Assembly: GCA_958450325.1 (NCBI GenBank)
Contig: OY288246.1
Coordinates: 38,806,544-38,870,543, forward strand
From: Agrostemma githago
Taxonomy: Eukaryota; Streptophyta; Magnoliopsida; Caryophyllales; Caryophyllaceae
DNA: 64,000 nt
Direction: 5' to 3'
In this document: piece after piece, positions 9,804 through 17,510 of the stretch
How positions within the stretch are numbered: the first letter of the stretch is position 1
How the letters are laid out: each line of letters starts with the position of its first letter
The notes under the pieces: model-generated
Databases searched by the model: none
Told to the model about the DNA's origin: nothing
The model's input: only the letters and a program-made list of their open reading frames with translations
Made by a program: the position numbers and the translations under genes

Positions 9804-11115
9804 ATTGGTCGAGTACACATTGTACGACTGTATGGCGAGGGAGGACATGCAGTCGCTTGAATTCGGTTTGCAGGTGATTAATAACGTCATTGATTGCTGG
9901 TGTAGGCTACTGAACCAGCTGATGTGCGAGAAATCCGCAGCACGTATAACCAGTAGATGTTTCTTCTCTCTTAGACATACGGTACGTTCACCCTTCAAAA
10001 TTTCCTTTTTTCAAAATGTCACACACTTTATGTTGTACAGTCACACACTTTGTGTGTACAGTCACACACTTTAAGGTGCATAATCACAAACTATAAGCTG
10101 TATAGTCACACACTATCAGATATATAGTCACACACTTTGTGACGTACAGTCACACACTTTGAGGTGCGTAATCACAAACTATAAGCTGTATAGTCAGACA
10201 CTATCAGGTGAATAGTCACACACTTTGTGACGTACAGTCACACAATTTAAGGTGCATAATCAACAACTATAAGTTGTATAGTCAGACACTATCAAGTATA
10301 TAGTCACACACTTTGTGACGTACAGTCACACACTTTGTGACGTACAGTCACACATTTTAAGGTGTATAATCACTAACTACTTGTATTAACATCGGTGCAT
10401 GTGAGAAGGAGCCCATGCTGGAATTGTGGAACAAAAAAGACAAGGGCCTTTAATATGGAGAAACAGATATTCCACGTGTGGGACGAGTGGACGTGAAACA
10501 GTTTCTCAGAATTTGCTTTGGACTTAGACATGGTATTACTCTGCATAACGTCACACATAATGTTCGTTAGTAGTGGTCATCAGTATAATATTCTGACACA
10601 TTGGTGGTGTTCGTCCCGGTTTTATCCGGAGACAAAGACCACTATAGTTGCGCTTGCATAAACTTCCAATCGGAACAAGTAGAGTATCTTGACAACAGAT
10701 TGTACGATGACGATTTTCATACGTTGCCTTACCGATAGCGGTAAGACTCTTTTACGTGACATGTGAGTCATTAAATCAATTTTGTGATTGTGAGTGTATT
10801 CGACAACTTATACTGGTTCGATTTGTTTTGAAGGCTGATAAAATGGGGAGTACATGGTACGACGGAGGTGAGGAAGGGTAAGAAAATCCGTGCATTTAGG
10901 ATGGTGAACGTACCCTAATTTTGGCAGGGGATAGGCTACTCCGCCAATGATTGTGGAGTGTACTTGATGATGCACATGATGTTGTATGCCGACTCCCTAT
11001 TCCACTGCTCTTTGAGGACAATGGCGGCCATGAATCTGTGCAGGGCGGAGATCGCCGCAACCCTTGTTTTGAGTGACGTGAACAAGGTGAGGGACGCTGT
11101 TTTGGAGAGCGTATA
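9804..11115 (+). pseudogene. Ulp1-like cysteine protease (C48) of the Mutator-like element
   Basis: Three exon-like blocks. Block 1 (about 9804-9981) contains NNVIDCWCRLLNQ, the N-terminal part of plant transposon Ulp1 domains, and ends at a GTACGT donor. Block 2 (about 10593-10738) contains VFVPVL then DHYSCACINF and YLDN, giving the catalytic His (codon 10639) and Asp (10691). Block 3 (about 10928-11115) contains NDCGVYLMMHM with the catalytic Cys at 10952, and ends at a stop. The complete His-Asp-Cys triad is present, but in-frame stops near 10733 and 10916 break the frame unless splicing removes them. The first intron-like gap is filled with a 22-bp repeat array. In the family the enzyme cleaves SUMO-like isopeptide bonds; its role in transposons is unknown. 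Confidence 0.72.
10013..10380 (+). repeat. 22-bp repeat array with 88-bp higher-order period
   Basis: Units resemble GTACAGTCACACACTTTGTG and differ in a regular order. The variant AAGGTGCATAATCAC starts at 10073, 10161 and 10249, an 88-bp period of four 22-bp units; further single units follow to 10380. The array fills the gap between two protease exon blocks. Confidence 0.85.
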
Positions 11116-11958
11116 AACTTTTGGAAAGTACAAGGAATCACTGTTAACAAGGCGTGCGAATGAAAAAAAATCCAGTGAAGACGACCTCCCAGAAGCGGAA
11201 GCGTAAGAGTACAACCCCGAAGACGCCTGAACCCCAACCCCGATCAGTCCCCCCCGAATGTCAATTGGCAATCAAAACTTGATCACGGGACGGTGGAGAT
11301 GGGTTGGGTTGCTCTTTATACCAAGGGGACCCGAACCCCGATGCCATCGTCATGTTGGTCTTATTTCGCATGAACCGGCTGTTAACGAGTAGGATGCTCC
11401 AACTCCGAAAACACGTCGCCGACTACTACTCCTTGATGATGTTGGGTACGAAGGAAGGTATGTAATCATTACACCACTAGTTTCTATTGCATATTTAACG
11501 AACTAACCACTGCGTAACGCAAGGAGCAATTGGGGTGCTACAACGCTCTTGCGAAGCTGAAGAGGCATAACTGTAGACACCCACATTTGGCTGCTAGGTG
11601 TCTAAAGCAGTTTCCAAAAAACACCCGATGATGATCGGACGCAAACGTGTTTCTACGCGCTCGAATATGGGCTCGAAACCATTGATTGCTGGCTTAGGCC
11701 CTTTACGGAGTACAAATCCCACAAAACCAACCTCAATTTCAGACCCAGTGGGTCGTTTCCAAACAAATAAGACTAATTTGGGTCAAAACCGACACCGGAA
11801 ATAAAACCGACTTTTAGCGATTGGGTCAAACCCCGGTCAAAGCCATTTCCGAGACATAAAAACAGTCACTCAAACATCAAAAAGTCCAATCCAAATACAA
11901 AAACCCCAAAATATCCAAACCATAGTCCAAAAACCAGACCCGTGCGCTGCGGCTGATC

Positions 11959-12110
11959 CACTCGATCGAGTGGGCAGTGCCAGCCCACTCGATCGAGTGC
12001 CAGCCCACTCGATCGAGTGCCAGCCCACTCAATCGAGTGGGCCCTGTAGCAAGCCCGACTGCGGTGGATTGGGCCACTCGACCGAGTCAGGGGGCTACTC
12101 GGTCGAGTAA
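11959..12110 (+). repeat. Phased palindrome cluster 1 (ACTCGATCGAGT) upstream of LTR TATA
   Basis: Near-perfect 12-14-bp palindromes of the form CACTCGATCGAGTG start at 11959, 11986, 12006, 12026, 12075 and 12096. Most spacings are 20-21 bp, with one 27-bp and one 49-bp step. The last unit lies 42 bp before the TATA box. Confidence 0.9.
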
Positions 12111-12137
12111 CCCTAGACGAAGGGGGTGTCCAATGCC

Positions 12138-12145
12138 TATATATA
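12138..12145 (+). promoter_or_regulatory. TATA box of LTR copy 1
   Basis: TATATATA followed by CACCCCC, at the same relative place as TATATAAA in the sister LTR (61294). Confidence 0.65.
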
Positions 12146-12184
12146 CACCCCCTTGCATGCAAAATTGATCATCTTTTTTTACCC

Positions 12185-12270
12185 TATTCAACCCTAATCA
12201 AACCCTAATCAACCCTAATCCTATACACTCAAACCCTAACCCTAGTACTTAGGAGGCAAACCCTAAACCA
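12185..12270 (+). promoter_or_regulatory. Telo-box-like AACCCTAA cluster downstream of TATA
   Basis: Several AACCCTAA words occur 45-130 bp after the TATA box. The sister LTR has the same arrangement at 61335-61425. AAACCCTA (telo-box) is a known promoter/leader element of plant translation genes; a role here is inferred. Confidence 0.55.
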
Positions 12271-13440
12271 CCATAACTTAATCTACGTAAACCTCGAACT
12301 CCCGTGCCTAGGCCACAATCAAGCGAGTCCTATCCGAGAGAAGAACATGTAGGTTGAGGGTGTAAAATCCCTTTCTTTTCCCTTCTCTTCTTCCTCGCGT
12401 CGTCCATCTCGTCATCTTCATTTTTTTTGTTTTTCTTATTCTATCGTCGCATCTATAATATCGATAATAATCTCTAGTATGAGACATTAAAATACTCGCT
12501 AATTCGGGTCGAGCGGGAGTGATGACGGGATAAGGAAATCCGAATATACAAGGGTGCTTCACCCAATGTTGCCGGTCGCTTATCCCGACACCCCGAACGG
12601 TTGATTGTTGAAGCGAGCTAACTTCAACAAAAATCGTTTTTTTATGCTTGTCGCGTCGTTATCATAATCATCATCATCGCATCTTCATCGATTTCAAAAC
12701 TATTTTATTAAAAAATACCTTTTTAATTAGTGTCGAAACTCGTTGATGCGGATTCGACATCACTCAATCCGCAAGGATTTATTACGATGTCGGGATGCGG
12801 AGGGAATCAAACTTTTAGTAAATACAAAGTGTCAATCTATTAGATTTGATACCAACTCAATAGTTGGATGTCGAATTTAAATAATTTAGTCAATCAATCT
12901 CATTAACATGATGTTCGTTGATGCTAAAGTAGTTGTCACCTAATTCAATCGAATTAATATTACACTATAAACGCGAAGATCACTCATATCGTGTTAGCCC
13001 GATGTAGGTTGACTTACAAAATCTTATTTTCAAAAATCACTCTAAGTATTCGGTATTGGTCATATAACCAAGTACCGGGTACAACGAGTAGCACGAAATC
13101 GGGACCAAGAATAGTCTGCCACTCGAGTTGCACGTGCCTTGTACGAGTCGCGTGGTGGCGTGAGTCGGGCTCTTCTCGCGCGGGTCGCGTGGATCCCTGA
13201 AAACCGTGACATCAAATCAATTTTTTTCGTCTTTATTCAATTAGCAATAATTCTTCAAACTTCCCTTCTTTAGCACACTCTAAATATTCGATATCGACAT
13301 CATAATCGAGTATAGAATATGGCGAGCAGGTCGAGTATAAGTTTCATTATATTTCTACGCGACCTAATGAATTGATGATTTTCAAAACCGAAAACAATTT
13401 CCAAATCAAAACCGCAACAAACTATGGTTCGTATAGGTGT

Positions 13441-13643
13441 CACTCGACCGAGTGCCATAGGCCACTCGATCGAGTGACATCCCAAAAACGAGGCAGAAAG
13501 GTTTCTTAGACCACCACTCGGTCGAGTCTCATAGTGACTTGGTCGAGTTCTTCAATAACTCGATCGAGTGGCATCTAGAAAACAGAACAGACCCCTTTTC
13601 CCGAGGACCACTTGGTCGAGTCCTTCAGTGACTCGATCGAGTG
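13441..13643 (+). repeat. Phased palindrome cluster 2 in LTR copy 1
   Basis: Palindromes of the ACTCG(A/G)(T/C)CGAGT type start at 13441, 13462, 13515, 13536, 13557, 13609 and 13630. Steps are 21, 53, 21, 21, 52 and 21 bp, close to two or five helical turns. The sister LTR has a matching cluster at 62401-62625. Confidence 0.88.
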
Positions 13644-14305
13644 GCCTTATCACGTCAAAATCGTGAAGTCCTGTAACGCCCTTCGAGTCTCGATAAAATA
13701 CTTTTATGACTTCGGTCAACACGTGTCAAGTCAATCACGTGTCATAAACTTTTCAAAGCCATGCATCATGTCTTTCTACATTTTTCTACATCTTTATATA
13801 TTGTTGCAAACCTTATTATCGTTATACCGTTACTAACTTGTTTGCTCATGTCTTTTCGATTTATTTCCATCGTTAATTTTATTATAGTAAAATGAACCCG
13901 CATGCTAAATACAACTTTGACGTTAAATTTTATATGCATTAAATCGACTTAGCAACCCATTCGATCATTCACATGTTTAGGCAAAACACTGTTTGCATAT
14001 CATTTTCATCGTTCTACTAACGCGCGTATTAGAGAGTCAAACGATATCTTAGTAGAGGCCGCTAATGTGCGGGTGGGGTGGGGTCTTCTTTGTGAACTTC
14101 CCAACACGTACCCCCACCCCTTACTCAGGACCTCGGTTTCCGGATGCCCGAAACCGTTGGCACACGAGAGTCATTCAATACACGGTATCCGATAATGTCG
14201 ATATCGGTATCAAATGCAAAGGGACGAGCCCAATAAACTCTGACATCCGAATGGGCCATACTTTGTGCATGGCCTACTAAGATATAGAGTGGGTTCGAAT
14301 GGGCC

Positions 14306-14560
14306 TGATGCGCGCTGTCGCTGACACGCATGCAAACAATATTTTTAACACTGACTAACCTAACTGATATAGTAGTGGTAGGTCGGGATCGATCCACAGG
14401 GAGAGGGTTAAGCGATATTGGTCAAGTCTAGAGTTTAATCGCGATTGGAATTGAGACAGGGGTTTTGGGATGAGAGGAGTCGAACTAAGGCTAGCGAACT
14501 ACACTACTACAATTATTTTTTTAAAATGAATAATTAATATATTAATCAATCCAATTTGAT
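14306..14560 (-). repeat. Athila-like LTR fragment (3' end part, inverted)
   Basis: Starts TGATGCGCG at the break in LTR copy 1. On minus it carries CTCCCTGTGGATCGATCCCG, the same kind of word found near the 3' end of the Athila LTR (CTCCCTGAGAAATCGATCCC at 25736). This suggests the end of a related LTR in the opposite orientation. The far border is not clear, and no internal sequence or duplication was found. Confidence 0.5.
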
Positions 14561-15500
14561 GCTACAAACCACCTCTTTTTCTTTATCATTCACCAAGCCA
14601 CCAAATGCCCATCGACCTATCTCCCTCACTCTTTTAAATCTGTCAACCTCAATCCCTCCGTCACCCCCAGGTCGTAGTGTGGTGGAATGGATTTTTTTCG
14701 AGTAAAGGATGCAAATTGAAGAAATATATCATGGTTGATGAAAGTAAAATAAGAAATAATCACTATTTATATCATCAATTGAGAAATTTCCGTTGGAAAA
14801 TTATAACTTTGGTTACAATATAGACTAATTTACAAAGTTTAGGGGTACATCTTGTAATTCGAAAAAGGCGGGGGTACCACTTGGAAAAGTCGATAGTTGA
14901 GGGGTACCCCATAGAAAAACCCATATATTATTAAACACTAAAGAAGATATGATACCGTAATAAACGATTTATACGATTCCTGTTTATCGCTAAAAATATT
15001 AAACACTAGAAACAGTAAACAAAAAGACTATGTGATTATAGTACTCGATGTCATTAAAGTAAAAACTATGTAATTATGCAAATTAAAGCTACTAAATCAA
15101 TTGAACACAGACACGTATACGTCAACTATTTTAACATCGAAATGCATAAGCACGGATTATCGAAATGAATATTTCACAAAAATATTAATCGTTGCAAAAT
15201 TGTCGACTGCAAAAAACGATGCAAATCGAGTACATTATCTTCCCGTCGGATACTAATAACATGACTGAAGTGATGTTTGTGTGTCTCAATGCACATTGAG
15301 AACACCAAAAGACACATCACTCTACTACCCCCCATTAATTTTGGCAGGTAGACCCACCACCTAACCCTGCGTCATCCCTTCCCCCTTTTTTCTACCCCAA
15401 CTAAATTTTCACATCTTCCCTTCCCCTTTAAATATTACCCCCCATTTAACTCCATAATTCATCTCCACCTCTTTAACCCCCCTAATCCATCTTCACCTCT
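14561..15500. other. Non-coding AT-rich DNA, no gene
   Basis: No credible frame. Words around 14870-14915 (GGGGTACCACTTGGAAAAG, then GTTGAGGGGTACC) recur in inverted and diverged form near 60045-60090, so part is a dispersed repeat. A TGATGT...ACATCA fold-back occurs at 15270-15316. The stretch 15380-15500 is C/T-rich leader-like DNA in front of the next small frame, with a TTTAAATATTA box at 15428. Confidence 0.5.
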
Positions 15501-15535
15501 TTAACCCCATAATTCATCTTTAACCTAACTACAAA

Positions 15536-15814
15536 ATGTCCACCAAAATAGAAGAAGTGAAGGGCTTGATCGTGCAATACGATGGCCTGGTGGACTCCAC
15601 AAGATCCCATGAGTTGACAGTCATGCAACTTGTCGTGAGTGTCATACACGCAAGGAACTTTGTGGCATCCAAGGGCGATACACTGAAGGAGGCCAAACTA
15701 AATGACTACATCCAAGTCTTGATGACAAAGTCCCTTGAATGTTTCCGCACTAGGAAAGGTTTCCAGCGTAATTTGGCCAATTTGAAGAACATACTTAAAA
15801 AATACGTGGGTTAA
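15536..15814 (+). CDS. Small hypothetical protein (92 aa)
   Basis: ATG to TAA frame of 92 codons starting MSTKIEEVKGL and rich in charged residues; no signal peptide, membrane segment or known motif was recognised. The leader is unusually gene-like: a TTTAAATATTA box about 100 bp upstream, then a C/T-rich 5' region with a duplicated block (CACCTCTTTAACCC at 15467 and 15495), and the ATG context ACAAAATGTCC. It lies between the LTR insertions and the Athila insertion site, probably inside the Mutator-like element. It could be a captured host fragment or an accessory gene of the element. Function unknown. Confidence 0.45.
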   Translation: MSTKIEEVKGLIVQYDGLVDSTRSHELTVMQLVVSVIHARNFVASKGDTLKEAKLNDYIQVLMTKSLECFRTRKGFQRNLANLKNILKKYVG

Positions 15815-16015
15815 GTAGGTAGGTAGGTTAAAATGTAATATGTAATGGATGTTTCTATGGGTTTAAATGTCTGATGACAGTTTTCCTAGTACTAAATATG
15901 GTGACTGATATGGGTTAGGTGCTATGTTCTTATGTTTCAAGTACTATGAATGTTTTTTATGTTTTTACGTCACGCACTAAACCCATTGTGACTTAAAATG
16001 TTTTTATGTTTCAAG

Positions 16016-16020
16016 TACTA
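16016..16020 (+). repeat. Target-site duplication TACTA, left
   Basis: TACTA directly precedes the 5' LTR and matches 25826-25830 after the 3' LTR. It shows a single, unrearranged insertion. Confidence 0.95.
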
Positions 16021-16227
16021 TGATGCGCGTATTTTATATACACTTTTTATGCTCTTATTACGCGCATTCACGTGTTTATTGAATAATGAAAACTATTATT
16101 TTGCCCCGAATTGGCTACTTTGTGGTGTGTATTGTCCTTTTGCAGGAACGGAAGACAAAGGAGCTAAAACGAACCAAAACCGAGCAAAAACGGAGTTGGA
16201 AGAGCTGTTCGATGAACTGAGTGTAAT

Positions 16228-16368
16228 AGTCGACCGACTATTAGGATAGTCGGCCGACCATGACGATAGTCGACCGACAATTACTATAGTCGACCGACTA
16301 TTCTGGAGCCTGCAGAGATCAAATTAATGAATGATTAGTCGACCGACTATTACAATAGTCGGCCGACT
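16228..16368 (+). repeat. Phased palindrome array (AGTCGACCGACT) in 5' LTR
   Basis: Palindromic units start at 16228, 16248, 16268 and 16288 (exactly 20 bp apart), then 16337 and 16357 (a 49-bp step, then 20 bp). The core is AGTCGACCGACT or AGTCGGCCGACT, usually flanked as AT...AT. The TATA box follows 83 bp after the start of the last unit. The 3' LTR keeps the same spacing at 24678, 24698, 24718, 24738, 24787 and 24807. Confidence 0.95.
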
Positions 16369-16439
16369 ATTTTCTGGGCCGCGGACAGTTTCGTATTCAG
16401 CAAGTTATTTCCTAATCAGTTTTAACCTATTCTAAGTGG

Positions 16440-16447
16440 TATAAATA
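16440..16447 (+). promoter_or_regulatory. TATA box of the Athila-type LTR
   Basis: TATAAATA followed by GGG, conserved in the 3' LTR at 24889-24896. It is the likely start-site selector for the genomic transcript. Confidence 0.75.
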
Positions 16448-17396
16448 GGGTTTTTCAGCCACATTAGAATTAATTTTGATTTTTACTTTTCTCTCGATAC
16501 TTTTTCTCTCCTTATACTTTTATTTAGTTTAATCTCTTCCTTTAAAAACTCGGTTATTGTAAGATTTCAACATTCGAATCGCCTTCATTCCTCTTGGTAA
16601 TTTAATCTAATCTTTCTTCCTTCATCCTTCTTCTTCGTTCTTGATTGTTCTTAATCTTCATTCTTAATTATTCTTAATCTTTGTGTTCTGCTTGCCGCAA
16701 TCTTATTATTATCATTCATCATGTTTAATCTAATAGAATCGTTTATTAATACTGTCGTTCTTAAATTATTTATGAGTAGCTAATTTCCTTCGCTAGGATT
16801 TAGGAGATCTGCGTATTGAATGTGGTTACTAAATAATTTATAGATCTGTCAATGTTATTGTGTCTGAGTTGTTGATTGTAGCATATAATCCCGATTAGTC
16901 AGTTAATGCGCATGATTGATTAATTGAATTGGTAAACTTGAACCTAAGATCAGAAGCCTGGTAAAAGTTAGACCTGCTACAACAAATTAGTATGCCCTAA
17001 TAAGATTGAAAGCCTTTAGACGAATGCTAGGGTGAATAGCGGACCGGAAGGACCTTTTCACTGCCCCTTAGACCAATATTTGCGATAGACCTGTGACTTA
17101 GACCGTGACCATATGAGATTCGTAGTGAACCGACAATCCTAGTTTTTCTCTCCATATAAATTCGTCTTAATTCATCTTATTTATTTTATTATTCTTCTCT
17201 TTTATTCCTCTTTCCTTCACTATTTTAGTTTAGTCAAACACAAACAAAACCCCCGATTTGGTTACTAAGATAGACTTTAATTGCGAGTAGGATTTATTTG
17301 TCTCCCTGAGAAATCAATCCCGACTTTCCTAGCTATATTTTTAGTTAGACCATAGTTGGTTATTTTTAATAGGTACACGACTAGCTTATCAAATTT

Positions 17397-17414
17397 TGGC
17401 GCCGTTGTCGGGGA
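17397..17414 (+). promoter_or_regulatory. Primer binding site (Athila type)
   Basis: TGGCGCCGTTGTCGGGGA, five bases after the LTR end. TGGCGCCGTTGCCGGGGA is the common Athila form, complementary to a tRNA-Asp 3' end; here one base differs. Confidence 0.88.
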
Positions 17415-17450
17415 GACGCTTAATTTTACTTGTCGTTTTAGTTTATCTTT

Positions 17451-17480
17451 TGTCTCAAGGAACTTCTGTTCCTTGAGACA
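17451..17480 (+). other. Perfect 13-bp hairpin in the retroelement leader
   Basis: TGTCTCAAGGAAC, loop TTCT, GTTCCTTGAGACA. It lies between the primer binding site and the gag ATG (17511), where retroelement RNAs often carry dimerisation or packaging structures. That role is inferred only from position. Confidence 0.75.
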
Positions 17481-17510
17481 GTTCTCATGTTTTCCTTTTT
17501 AGTTCTGTTT

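Larger units (their letters stand above)
11571..14305 (+). repeat. LTR of a large gypsy-type family (copy 1, 3' end truncated)
   Basis: Starts TGTAGACACC, with an internal GGTGTCTA that can fold back on the start. It is similar over almost its whole length to the LTR at 60771-63294. In order it holds a palindrome cluster (11959-12110), a TATA box (12138), telomere-like AACCCTAA words (12185-12270), a second palindrome cluster (13441-13643) and a conserved 3' part. The match stops at GGGCC (14305), about 13 bp before the family's LTR end, where an Athila-like LTR fragment starts. It lies inside the Mutator-like element. No internal retroelement sequence follows, so it is either a solo LTR or a remnant cut by the next insertion. 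Confidence 0.8.
16021..17391 (+). repeat. 5' LTR of Athila-type element (1371 bp)
   Basis: Begins TGATGCGCGTATTTTATA and ends CTAGCTTATCA, matching the 3' LTR at 24482-25825. It contains six phased AGTCGACCGACT palindromes (16228-16368), a TATAAATA box (16440) and a long pyrimidine-rich R/U5 region. Confidence 0.95.

Noticed and set aside
10013..10380. Possible CRISPR-like array of 22-bp repeats
   Set aside because: Repeats are contiguous, without unique spacers, in a plant transposon; higher-order slippage explains them.
10896..11271. Two minus-strand frames of 110-113 codons
   Set aside because: Antisense shadows of the Ulp1 protease block, which carries the family motif on plus.
11866..12162. 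Frames reading repeated S-I-E-W and D-R-V-G peptides
   Set aside because: They only reflect the palindrome array in the LTR and have no gene context.
12140..12300. Interstitial telomere
   Set aside because: AACCCTAA words are scattered, not in tandem, and recur in the same place in the sister LTR.
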